Positions 38,869 to 47,280 of a stretch of 64,000 nucleotides of DNA are shown in pieces. Under the pieces are notes generated by a model that saw only the letters and a list, made by a program, of their open reading frames with translations, did no database searches and was not told the origin of the DNA. Numbering within the stretch: the stretch's first letter is position 1; every line of letters starts with the position of its first letter. Origin of the DNA: Bordetella pseudohinzii. Lineage in GTDB: Bacteria; Pseudomonadota; Gammaproteobacteria; Burkholderiales; Burkholderiaceae_B. The translations under genes were made by a program, and so were the position numbers. The stretch spans positions 372,001 to 436,000 of the forward strand of contig NZ_JHEP02000001.1 of NCBI RefSeq assembly GCF_000657795.2. The letters run 5' to 3'.

Positions 38869-40163
38869 TCGCGGCGCTGCTGTTTCTCGTCTTCATCGGC
38901 CTGATGGTCATCGGCGTGCCCGTGGGCGTGGCCCTGGGCCTGGCCGGCACGGCCGCCATCGCGCTGTCCAATACCGATGTCGCCTGGTTCGGCCTGCTGG
39001 CCGTGCCGCAGAACTTCTACGCCGGCCTGGCCAAGTATCCGCTGCTGGCCATTCCGATGTTCGTGCTGGTCGGCTCGATTTTCGACCGCTCGGGCGTGGC
39101 CAAGCGGCTGGTGGATTTCGCCACCGCCATCGTCGGCCGGGGTCCGGGCATGCTGCCCATGATCTCGATCTTCGTGGCGATGTTCCTGGGCGGGATCTCC
39201 GGCTCGGGGCCGGCCTGCGCGGCCGCCGTGGGCGCGGTCATGATCGCCGCCATGTCGCGCGCGGGCTATCCCAAGCCCTATTCGGCCGCCGTGGTCGCGG
39301 CCGGCGCGGCCACCGACATCCTCATCCCGCCTTCGGTGGCCTTCATCATCTATTCGGTGCTGGTGCCCCAGGCCTCGGTGCCGGCGCTGTTCGCCGCCGG
39401 CATGGTGCCCGGCATCCTGGCCGGCTTCGCGCTCATCATCCCGGCCGTGTGGATGGCGCGCAAACATGGCATGGGCCACCTGGAGGCCAGGCTGCCCCGC
39501 CCGCCCTTCTGGGCCAGCCTGCGCGAAGCGCTCTGGGGCCTGGCCGCGCCCGTCCTCATCCTGGGCGGCATGCGCATGGGCTGGTTCACGCCGACCGAAG
39601 CCGCCGTGGTCGCGGTCTTCTATGGCCTGTTCGTGGGCATGTGCGTGCACCGCACGATCACGGTCCGCGATCTGTTTCCCATCCTGCGCGAGGCCGCCGA
39701 GCTGTCGGCCGTCATCATGATGGTGGTCACGCTGGCCGGCATCTTCGCCTGGGCCCTGTCCACCCTGAGCGTCATCGATCCCATCACCCATGCCATCGTC
39801 AATTCCGGCCTGGGCGAGTATGGCGTGCTGGCGCTCCTGATCGTGCTGCTGATGACGGTGGGCATGTTCCTGGACGGCATCTCCATCTTCCTGATCTTCG
39901 TGCCGCTGCTCATGCCCATCGCCAACGCCTACGGCTGGGATCCGGTATGGTTCGGCGTCATCCTGACCCTGAAGGTGGCGCTGGGCCAGTTCACGCCCCC
40001 GCTGGCCGTCAACCTCATGGTGTCCTGCCGCATCGCGCGCGTGCCCATGGAATCGACCGTGCCCTGGGTGCTGTGGCTGCTGGCCGGGATGATGGCCGTG
40101 CTGATCGCGGTGCTGGCCTATCCGCAACTGGCACTCTGGTTGCCGCATCGGCTGGGCTATTAG
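38865..40163 (+). CDS. TRAP transporter large permease (DctM type)
   Basis: 432 residues, about 12 helices. Starts MIAALLFLVFIGLMVIGVPV. DctM signatures: AIPMFVLVGSIFDRSGVAKR, FLGGISGSGPACAAAVGAVM, IPPSVAFIIYSVLVPQASVP and MFLDGISIFLIFVPLLMPIA. Ion-coupled import channel of the TRAP system. Confidence 0.94.
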   Translation: MIAALLFLVFIGLMVIGVPVGVALGLAGTAAIALSNTDVAWFGLLAVPQNFYAGLAKYPLLAIPMFVLVGSIFDRSGVAKRLVDFATAIVGRGPGMLPMISIFVAMFLGGISGSGPACAAAVGAVMIAAMSRAGYPKPYSAAVVAAGAATDILIPPSVAFIIYSVLVPQASVPALFAAGMVPGILAGFALIIPAVWMARKHGMGHLEARLPRPPFWASLREALWGLAAPVLILGGMRMGWFTPTEAAVVAVFYGLFVGMCVHRTITVRDLFPILREAAELSAVIMMVVTLAGIFAWALSTLSVIDPITHAIVNSGLGEYGVLALLIVLLMTVGMFLDGISIFLIFVPLLMPIANAYGWDPVWFGVILTLKVALGQFTPPLAVNLMVSCRIARVPMESTVPWVLWLLAGMMAVLIAVLAYPQLALWLPHRLGY

Positions 40164-40205
40164 GCCCGGCCCCATAACAAAGCAAGCACAAACGGAGGAG
40201 ACACC

Positions 40206-41234
40206 ATGAAGCTATCCAGACTGTTCGGCGCGGCCCTGTTGGCCGCCACCACCCTGGCCCTGCCCCAGGCCCAGGCGCAGACCTATAAGCCGGAATACAA
40301 ACTGTCCATCGTGGTGGGCACCACCTTCCCCTGGGGCCAGGGCGCCGAGATCTGGGCCAACCTGGTGCGCGAGCGCACCCAGGGCCGCATCAACATCAAG
40401 GTGTATCCGGGCACCTCGCTCGTGCAGGGCGACCAGACCCGCGAGTTCACCGCCATCCGCCAGGGCGTGATCGACATGGCCGTGGGCTCGACCATCAACT
40501 GGTCGCCCCAGGTCAAGCAGCTCAATCTGTTCTCCCTGCCCTTCCTGATGCCGGACTATGCCGCCATCGACGCGCTGGTCCAGGGCGACGTGGGCAAGGA
40601 GATGTTCAAGTACATCGACAAGGCCGGCGTCGTGCCGCTGGCCTGGGGCGAAAACGGCTACCGCCAGCTCTCGAACTCCAAGCGTGAGATCAAGGCGCCG
40701 GCCGACATGAAGGGCATGAAGCTGCGCGTGGTGGGTTCGCCGCTGTACATCGACACCTTCACGGCGCTGGGCGCCAATCCCACCCAGATGAGCTGGGCCG
40801 ACGCCCAGCCGGCGCTGGCCAGCGGCGCGGTCGATGGTCAGGAAAACCCCCTGTCGATTTATACCGGCTCCAAGCTCTACACTGTGGGCCAGAAGTATCT
40901 GACGCTGTGGAACTACGTGGCCGATCCGCTCATCTACGTGGTCAACCGCGACGTCTGGAACTCATGGAGCGAGAAGGACCGCGACATCGTGCGCCAGGCG
41001 GCGCTGGATTCGGCCAAGCAGCAGATCGTCATCGCCCGCAAGGGCGTCACGCCGCAAGATCCCTCCCTGCTCAAGGAGATCGAGGGCCATGGCGTGACCG
41101 TCACCAGCCTGGATGCCGGCCAGCACGCCGCCTTCGTGGCCGCCACCAAGGCCGTCTACGACAAATGGAAAAAACAGATCGGCGAAGACCTCGTCAACAT
41201 GGCCGAGAAGTCCATCGCCAACCGTAAGAAATAA
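40206..41234 (+). CDS. TRAP transporter substrate-binding protein (DctP type)
   Basis: 342 residues. Signal peptide ending ALPQAQAQ-TY (about residue 25). DctP features: YKLSIVVGTTFPWGQGAEIW, a TKGRINIKVYPG-like strand (RINIKVYPGTSLVQGDQTRE), and LKVRVVGSPLYIDTFTALGA-type substrate loop with the usual Arg (KLRVVGSP). ADAQPALASGAVDGQENPLS is the hinge region that sets the ligand carboxylate interaction. GGAGGAGA precedes the ATG. Ligand probably an organic acid; not determinable here. Confidence 0.93.
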   Translation: MKLSRLFGAALLAATTLALPQAQAQTYKPEYKLSIVVGTTFPWGQGAEIWANLVRERTQGRINIKVYPGTSLVQGDQTREFTAIRQGVIDMAVGSTINWSPQVKQLNLFSLPFLMPDYAAIDALVQGDVGKEMFKYIDKAGVVPLAWGENGYRQLSNSKREIKAPADMKGMKLRVVGSPLYIDTFTALGANPTQMSWADAQPALASGAVDGQENPLSIYTGSKLYTVGQKYLTLWNYVADPLIYVVNRDVWNSWSEKDRDIVRQAALDSAKQQIVIARKGVTPQDPSLLKEIEGHGVTVTSLDAGQHAAFVAATKAVYDKWKKQIGEDLVNMAEKSIANRKK

Positions 41235-41306
41235 GCAGCAGCCCAAGGGGGAAGCGGTGGCGCATGCCACCGACGCAAGGCAGGGGCGTCATAACCCTTC
41301 CAAACC

Positions 41307-41341
41307 ACGGGCGCTGGCCACAAGCCAGCGCCCGTTTCTTT
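41307..41341 (+). terminator. Intrinsic terminator of the TRAP operon
   Basis: 12-bp stem, ACGGGCGCTGGC (41307-41318) paired with GCCAGCGCCCGT (41324-41335), loop CACAA, followed by TTCTTT. Lies between convergent TRAP and greB genes. Confidence 0.85.
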
Positions 41342-41354
41342 GCCCGCGCCGCTG

Positions 41355-41906
41355 TCAGTCCGGATAGCGGACCTCCAGGATATCGAGCTCCTCCACCCCG
41401 CCCGGCGTGCGCAGGACCACGGTGTCGCCCTCGCGGGCCTTGATGAGGGCGCGCGCCACGGGCGAGATCCAGCTGATCTTGCCCGCCAGGGGCTCGGCCT
41501 CGTCCACGCCGACGATGGTCACCGTGTGTTCCTCGCCAGCCTTGTCGGCATAGACCACGGTGGCGCCGAAAAACACCTGGTCGCGGTTGGGCTGCTGCGA
41601 GGCATCGACCACCTCGGCGATGTCCAGCCGCTTGGTCAGGAAACGCATGCGCCGGTCGATTTCACGCAGCCGCTTCTTGCCATAGAGATAATCGCCGTTC
41701 TCGGAGCGGTCGCCGTTGGACGCCGCCCAGGAAACCACCTGCACCACGCTGGGCCGCTCGACATTCATCAAGTGGGCCAGTTCGTCGCGCAGACGCGCAT
41801 ACCCCTCCGGCGTCATGTAGTTGCGCGTGCCCGCCGGCAATGCCTGCGCCTGAGGCACATCCTCGTCGTCGTCGCGATCGGATTCTTTGACAAAAGCCTT
41901 GTTCAT
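41355..41906 (-). CDS. greB: Transcription elongation factor GreB
   Basis: 183 residues. Rescues backtracked RNA polymerase by stimulating transcript cleavage. N-terminal coiled-coil hairpin (about 30-100: MTPEGYARLRDELAHLMNVE, then NGDRSENGDYLYGKKRLREI with the acidic tip) and a C-terminal globular FKBP-like domain (VTIVGVDEAEPLAGKISWIS; SPVARALIKAREGDTVVLRT). GreB rather than GreA by the KKRLREIDRRMRFLTKRLD stretch. Has an extra acidic N-terminal stretch of about 25 residues (ESDRDDDEDVPQAQ) compared with E. coli GreB. Confidence 0.94.
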   Translation of the reverse strand: MNKAFVKESDRDDDEDVPQAQALPAGTRNYMTPEGYARLRDELAHLMNVERPSVVQVVSWAASNGDRSENGDYLYGKKRLREIDRRMRFLTKRLDIAEVVDASQQPNRDQVFFGATVVYADKAGEEHTVTIVGVDEAEPLAGKISWISPVARALIKAREGDTVVLRTPGGVEELDILEVRYPD

Positions 41907-41960
41907 GGCAAAACCGCTGCGTATGAGGCGCCAGCCGGGCGCCGGGTCAGGAGGGAAGGC

Positions 41961-42806
41961 TCAGAGCCAGTCGTGCCAGACCGGCTTCAGGTCGTCCGGC
42001 AGGGGAGGCAGGCGGCCCAGGTCGGCCTTGCTCTCGCGCACGCTGTGAAAGTCCGAGCCGCGCGAGGCCAGGAAACCATAACGCCGGGCCACGCCCGCGT
42101 AGTGCGCGGCTTCTTGCGCGGTATGGCTGCCAGTCACCACCTCGATGCCCTCGCCGCCGAGCTGCAGAAACTCGTCGAACAGCGCCGCGAACTGCAAGGG
42201 CGTGTATTTGTAGCGGCCGGGATGCGCGATCACGGCGCGGCCGCCCGCCCCGCGTATCCAGCCCACGGCCTCGGCCAGGGTGGCCCATTGCATGGGCTCG
42301 TGCCCGGGGCAGTCGTCGCCCAGGTATTTATTGAATACCGTCTGCACATCGGGGCAATAGCCCGCCTCGACCAGGTAGCGCGCAAAATGCGTGCGGCTGA
42401 TGAGCTCGGGATTGCCGGCAAAAGGCAGGGCGCCCTCATAGGCGCCGGGCATGCCCAGCGCCGCCAGGCGCTCGCCTATCCGCAGCGCGCGGCCGGCGCG
42501 GCCGGCGCGCGTCTTGCGCAGGCCCTCGACCAGGGTGTGGTCTTTATCGTCAAAGCACAGCCCCACGATATGCACCGTCTGCCCGGCCCAGGTCACCGAG
42601 ATCTCGGCGCCCGTGAAATAACGCAGCCCGACTTCGGCGGCCGCGACGCGGGCCTCGTCCTGGCCGCCCACTTCGTCATGGTCGGTCAGGGCCCAGACGT
42701 CCACCCCATTGGCGCGCGCGCGGCGGGCCACCTCGGCCGGCGGCAGCATGCCGTCGGACACCGTGGAGTGGCAATGCAAATCGATATTGAGGCGGGCGCT
42801 GTCCAT
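41961..42806 (-). CDS. rnm: PHP-domain 3',5'-nucleotide phosphatase / 5'-3' exoribonuclease (YciV type)
   Basis: 281 residues. Start chosen at 42806 (MDSARLNIDLHCHSTVSDGM). PHP metal-binding motifs: DLHCHSTVSDG, WALTDHDEVGG, and HPGRYKY near residue 205; late GSDFHS. The family (E. coli YciV/RNase AM, C. violaceum nucleotide phosphatase) removes 3'-phosphates from nucleoside bisphosphates and trims RNA 5' ends. Neighbours greB and a hydrolase lie on the same strand. Confidence 0.9.
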   Translation of the reverse strand: MDSARLNIDLHCHSTVSDGMLPPAEVARRARANGVDVWALTDHDEVGGQDEARVAAAEVGLRYFTGAEISVTWAGQTVHIVGLCFDDKDHTLVEGLRKTRAGRAGRALRIGERLAALGMPGAYEGALPFAGNPELISRTHFARYLVEAGYCPDVQTVFNKYLGDDCPGHEPMQWATLAEAVGWIRGAGGRAVIAHPGRYKYTPLQFAALFDEFLQLGGEGIEVVTGSHTAQEAAHYAGVARRYGFLASRGSDFHSVRESKADLGRLPPLPDDLKPVWHDWL

Positions 42807-42862
42807 GCGGCTATTGTAGGCCTGGCCGAAGCGGCTGGAAAATACCGTCCGTCCCTGTTCTG

Positions 42863-43795
42863 TCAATCCGCCTCCAGAAAGCGGGCGACGGGCGCGATCT
42901 GTTCCGGCGTCATCAACGTAGGCGCATGCCCGACCCCGGGAAACACCACCTCCTGCGTGCGCGGATTGCGCTGGCGCATCTCCTGGACGGTGGCCTCGGT
43001 CAACAGATCCGATTGCTCGCCGCGCAACACCAGGATGGGGCAATCCAGCCCTTCATAGGCATGCCAGAGCAGGCGCTCGCCGGCCTCATAAGCCTGCGGG
43101 CTGGCCTGGGCGGCCAGCGCCAGCGCGATATTGAGGTCGTAGCGCTTGATCCAGTGCTGGCCCTCGCGCACATAGCTGTGGTCGGCCAACTCCTGCCAAT
43201 GCGCCTCGCTGTGCGGCCCGAAGGTGGCGCAGGCCAGCTTGGTGGCCTGCACGGCTTCGTCAAAGGTGTTGAAAATCCCCGGCGCGCCGACGTTCTCGCA
43301 AATGCGGTCCAGCGCCCCGCGCTGCAGGCGCGGGCCCACGTCGTTCAATACGATGCGGTCAAAGCGCAGGTCTTGCGCGGCGGGCAAGGGCGCGCCCGCA
43401 TGGGTCTGCGCGGCGTGAGCCTGGCGCGCCAGACCCAGGGCGCCGGCCAGGCCCAGCCCGATCAGCCCGCCCATGGAAGTGCCCACCCAGGCCAGGGAAG
43501 CCGGCTGCAGACGGGCCAGCAAGGTCATCATGTCCGAAGCATATTGGGCAATGGTGTAGTGCATGGGATTGGTCAGCCAATCCGACTGCCCGCGTCCCAC
43601 GACATCCGGGCACACCACGCGATAGCGCGCCGACAGGCGCCGGGCCAGATGGTCGAAATCCCGGCCGTTGCGCGTCAGGCCATGCACGCACACCAGCACG
43701 CGCGCATTGTCAGGATCGCCCCACTCCCAATAGGCCATGCGATGAAACCCTGCCGGACTGACGCAGGTGACGGAATCCAGACGCGGTTCTGACAT
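42863..43795 (-). CDS. Alpha/beta hydrolase
   Basis: 310 residues. Start chosen at 43795 (MSEPRLDSVTCVSPAGFHRM); the frame is open upstream but less protein-like. Oxyanion HGLTRNGRDFDHL (about 37-49), nucleophile elbow WVGTSMGGLIGLGLAG (Ser about 107), acid in VLRGEQSDLLT and His in PGVGHAPTLM near the C-terminus: complete triad. Substrate unknown; MhpC-like fold. Lies in a same-strand series with the PHP and EamA genes. Confidence 0.88.
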   Translation of the reverse strand: MSEPRLDSVTCVSPAGFHRMAYWEWGDPDNARVLVCVHGLTRNGRDFDHLARRLSARYRVVCPDVVGRGQSDWLTNPMHYTIAQYASDMMTLLARLQPASLAWVGTSMGGLIGLGLAGALGLARQAHAAQTHAGAPLPAAQDLRFDRIVLNDVGPRLQRGALDRICENVGAPGIFNTFDEAVQATKLACATFGPHSEAHWQELADHSYVREGQHWIKRYDLNIALALAAQASPQAYEAGERLLWHAYEGLDCPILVLRGEQSDLLTEATVQEMRQRNPRTQEVVFPGVGHAPTLMTPEQIAPVARFLEAD

Positions 43796-43833
43796 GACGG
43801 GCCCTGTAGACGGGAAACATATTGAGGTCCATC

Positions 43834-44721
43834 TTACCCCCGCCCGGACGGCCTTGCCCAAAGACTGACCACCACGCCGGAGATGATGCACAGCGCGGCG
43901 ACGGCCAGCTCCGGTCCCGGCCGTTCGCCCAGCAACAGCGTCGAACCGAGGATGCCCACCACCGGCACCAGCAACAGGCCCAGCGAGGTCAGCCCCGAAG
44001 GGATCGCGCGATTGACCGTGGTCAGCGCCCAATAGGCCACCGCGATGGCAAACACCCCGCCATAAAGCAGCAGGCCGAAATCCCGCGCGCTCACGGCAAA
44101 GCGCGCCGGGCCTTCCAGCGCCAGCGTGATGGGCAACAGCAGCAGGGTCGCCAGCAAGGCCTGCCAGAAGGTGAGCTCGAAAGGCGGCGTCAGCCAGCGG
44201 TGCGCCCGGATATAGACAATGCTGCCGGCCCAGCACATGGCGCCCAGCAGGATCAGGACATTGCCGCGCCAGGCAGCGCCGTCGCGCCAATCGAAACCGG
44301 CCGGCTGAAACAGCACCAGCAGGCCCGCCAAGGCCAGCGCCGCCCCCAGCCATTGCCCTCGGGTGGGCCGCTCGCGCAACGCCACGGCGGCCAGCGGCAG
44401 CACCCACAGCGGTGTCGTATAGGCCAGCAGAACCGACCGCCCCGCGCTCACCTGGCTCAAGCCCACGCTCACCAGGGCCGAGAACGCCGTCATGTGCAAG
44501 ACGCCGACCGAAGCGATCACCGGCCAATCGCCCCGACGCGGCCACACCAGCCGCCGCCGCGCCAGGCACAGCAGGAACAAGGCGACCGTGCCCAGCGCCG
44601 AGCGCAGCAGGACTATCCACAAGGGCGGCAGGTCTTCGAGCAGCATTTTGCCGAAGGGCCAGTTCAACCCCCAGCAGATGGCGACCAGCACAAGCAGGAT
44701 GAAAGCGTGACGTCGGCTCAT
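43834..44721 (-). CDS. EamA/DMT-family transporter
   Basis: 295 residues, ten predicted membrane helices in two five-helix EamA repeats (first beginning AFILLVLVAICWGLNWPFGK, second GNVLILLGAMCWAGSIVYIR). Inner-membrane exporter of the drug/metabolite superfamily. Ends in a short basic tail WARPSGRG. Start chosen at 44721 (MSRRHAFILL). Substrate unknown. Confidence 0.9.
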   Translation of the reverse strand: MSRRHAFILLVLVAICWGLNWPFGKMLLEDLPPLWIVLLRSALGTVALFLLCLARRRLVWPRRGDWPVIASVGVLHMTAFSALVSVGLSQVSAGRSVLLAYTTPLWVLPLAAVALRERPTRGQWLGAALALAGLLVLFQPAGFDWRDGAAWRGNVLILLGAMCWAGSIVYIRAHRWLTPPFELTFWQALLATLLLLPITLALEGPARFAVSARDFGLLLYGGVFAIAVAYWALTTVNRAIPSGLTSLGLLLVPVVGILGSTLLLGERPGPELAVAALCIISGVVVSLWARPSGRG

Positions 44722-44809
44722 GGTTGCGGCAGGATAAAAGCGTGCGCCCATTCTAGGTAGCGCGCCGCCGCCACGGCCAGTCCAGGCTGTGCTCGAATCA
44801 TAAGGCCAG

Positions 44810-47110
44810 TCAAGGCACAAAGCCGTCCCAGCGCTCATGCCGCCAGCCGCTGACGCGCAGGCGGGCGCCCGACTCCACCACCACCGCGCCATCGCGGTCG
44901 CTGCGCCAGACATGGGCGCCCGCGCGCTCCCAGCGCCGCACGGCCGCCGCCGCCGGATGCCCGAAGCGGCTGAAGCGGCCGGCCTGGACAATGATGTGGC
45001 GGGCCTGGGCGGCGGCCACCAGCGCCGGGCTGGAGGAGCCGGCCGAACCATGATGCGGCGCCAGCACCACCTCGACAGCGGGCAGGCTGGGCGCCCAGTC
45101 TCTTTCCTGCGCGGCCGCCACATCGCCCGGCAGCAAGGCCCGCTGCGAGCGGCCCTCGATCAGCAAGACGCAGCTGCGCGCATTATTGCCCTTGGGCCAG
45201 AGCGCCCGCTCGCCCGATGGGTGCAGAAAGCGCAGACGCACGCCGTCCATTTCCCAGCCCAGGCCGGCGCGGCACTCGTGCTGGCGCGCCGGCAAGGGCA
45301 ATACGGCGGGCAAGGCCTCGCCATCGCGCTCGCGCAGACGCCGCTCGCGCGCCAGCCAGGCCGGCAAGGCGAAAGACGCCCAGGACTGCGCCACCGGCAA
45401 GGCCGACAATACGCTGAGCAGGCCGCCGGCATGGTCCATATCGGCATGCGACACCACCAGGTGGTCCAGGCGGGTGATGCCGCGCGCCCGCAGATAAGGC
45501 AGCACCAGCCGCTCCCCCGCATCCCAGGAGCGATAGTGGCGCGGCCCGGCGTCATACAGCAGGACGTGGCGGGCGGTCTCGAGCACGACCGCCGTGCCCT
45601 GCCCGACATCCAACGCGGTCAGGCGCCACTCGCCCTCGGCCGGACGCTCCGGACGCCAGGCCAGCATGGGCAGGACGCACAGCCACCCCACCCAGCGCGC
45701 CGGCCAACCCCAGCCCTGCAGGGCCCAGGCCACGCCCGCCAAGGCCAGCAGCAAGACCCATAAGGGCGATGCCGCCACGGGCAGCGTGGCCCAAGGCCAT
45801 TGCACCAGCCAGGACAGCGCCCGCATCAGCCAGGCGAAACTCTCGTGCGCCGCCACGCCCAGGCCGCCCGCCAGACCGTCGGCCAGCCCGCCGGGCAGGC
45901 TGGCCAGCAGGCCCGTGAGCAAGGCCAAAGGGGTCACCCACAGGCTGACCCACGGTATGGCCACCGCATTGGCCAGGGGCGATACCAGCGACACTTCGCC
46001 CACCCAGAAGGCCAGCAAGGGCAGCAGGCCCAGTGTCACCGCCATCTGGGTACGGCAGAAATCCCAGGCCGCCGCCCGCAGGCGCTGGCGCCTGTCGCCC
46101 GACCGCGGCGTCAAGACCACGCGCATCAGAATCGCCACCGCCCCGAAAGACAGCCAGAAGCCCGGCGTCATCACCGCCCAGGGGTCGAGCACCACGACGG
46201 CCATCGCGGCCAGCAGCAAGACCGTGACCGGCCTGAACGACAGGCGCGCCTGCAAGGCCCAGGCCACCACGGCCAGCATAAAGAAGGTGCGGCGGGTCGG
46301 CACGCTCCAGCCAGCCAATAGGCAATAGCCAAGCGCCACGGCCACCGCCGCGATGGCGGCCGCGCGCTGCGCCGCCCAGCGCTCGGCCAGATAGCGTCCG
46401 CGCCAGCGCACGCGCGGCCATACCCAGCGCGCCACCGCCGCGGCCAGCCCCGAGAGCATGGTCACATGCAGCCCGCTGATCGACACCAGATGCGTGATGC
46501 CGCTGCGGTTGAAGACCCGCCAGTCTTCGGGGCGCACCGACTGCTGGTCCCCCATGACCAGGGCCGTGATGACGCCCGCATAAGAACGCTCGCCCAGGAC
46601 CTCGGCCAATCTGGCGCGCAGGCGATGCCGCGCGCGCTCCAGCGCGTGGCCCCGGGGCGGGGCCAGCAGCTGCGGCCGGCCGCGCACCGATGCCGTGGCG
46701 CCCACGCCTTCGGCATGCAGGCGCCGCTCCCAGTGCGGGCCATGCGGATTGGCCGGACCATAAGGCCGCCGCAACACCAGCGCCATGCGCCAACGCTGGC
46801 CCGGCACGAGCTCGGGCACCTTGCCGCCCGGCAGCGCCCGCCAGTTCACGCGCACCTGGGGCGGAACACCAGGCGGCCGCGAGGCATCAAGCCGGGCCAT
46901 GAATGTCCGCCCGGCCGCGTCGCCTTGCGCCAGGCTGGCGACGGTCAGCGGCAAGACAAAGATCTGGTTGTCATGCTCGCTGGCCAGCAGGCCGCTGTCC
47001 CAGGAGGCGCCGCGCCCCAGCGCAAGCAAGACAGCCAAGAGCGCCAGCCAGCCCATCCCCCCTCTGATCGCCAGGCGCCTACGCCACACTACCGCCGCTC
47101 CAGGACACAA
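44810..47110 (-). CDS. comEC: ComEC/Rec2-type DNA uptake channel, N-terminus apparently shortened
   Basis: 766 residues from a TTG at 47110; other possible starts are a nearby upstream GTG or the GTG at codon 8. A TAG stop in frame about 40 bp upstream prevents a longer protein. ComEC domains: DUF4131-like OB region (about 30-150), competence core with THLVSISGLHVTMLSGLAAA, multiple membrane helices (about 195-500), and a metallo-beta-lactamase-like domain (DHLVVSHADMDHAGGLLSVL and VLAPHHGSAGSS). Typical family members have one or two extra membrane helices (about 60 residues) before the segment seen here. Imports single-stranded DNA in transformation. Function may be impaired. Confidence 0.85.
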   Translation of the reverse strand: MCPGAAVVWRRRLAIRGGMGWLALLAVLLALGRGASWDSGLLASEHDNQIFVLPLTVASLAQGDAAGRTFMARLDASRPPGVPPQVRVNWRALPGGKVPELVPGQRWRMALVLRRPYGPANPHGPHWERRLHAEGVGATASVRGRPQLLAPPRGHALERARHRLRARLAEVLGERSYAGVITALVMGDQQSVRPEDWRVFNRSGITHLVSISGLHVTMLSGLAAAVARWVWPRVRWRGRYLAERWAAQRAAAIAAVAVALGYCLLAGWSVPTRRTFFMLAVVAWALQARLSFRPVTVLLLAAMAVVVLDPWAVMTPGFWLSFGAVAILMRVVLTPRSGDRRQRLRAAAWDFCRTQMAVTLGLLPLLAFWVGEVSLVSPLANAVAIPWVSLWVTPLALLTGLLASLPGGLADGLAGGLGVAAHESFAWLMRALSWLVQWPWATLPVAASPLWVLLLALAGVAWALQGWGWPARWVGWLCVLPMLAWRPERPAEGEWRLTALDVGQGTAVVLETARHVLLYDAGPRHYRSWDAGERLVLPYLRARGITRLDHLVVSHADMDHAGGLLSVLSALPVAQSWASFALPAWLARERRLRERDGEALPAVLPLPARQHECRAGLGWEMDGVRLRFLHPSGERALWPKGNNARSCVLLIEGRSQRALLPGDVAAAQERDWAPSLPAVEVVLAPHHGSAGSSSPALVAAAQARHIIVQAGRFSRFGHPAAAAVRRWERAGAHVWRSDRDGAVVVESGARLRVSGWRHERWDGFVP

Positions 47111-47280
47111 AGCTCGAGTCTGCGGCCTGCACGCACCCGCCAGGGCCCTAGGTGTATCTCCGCATGACTTCGTGGAACTACCTGGCTGGCCGCCTGGCGG
47201 CGGGAAGCGCTAGCCGGCGCATGACCGAAGCGGCGGACCGCGCGGCGCTAGCCATCATCGCCGCGCGGGTCTTCCTGTGC

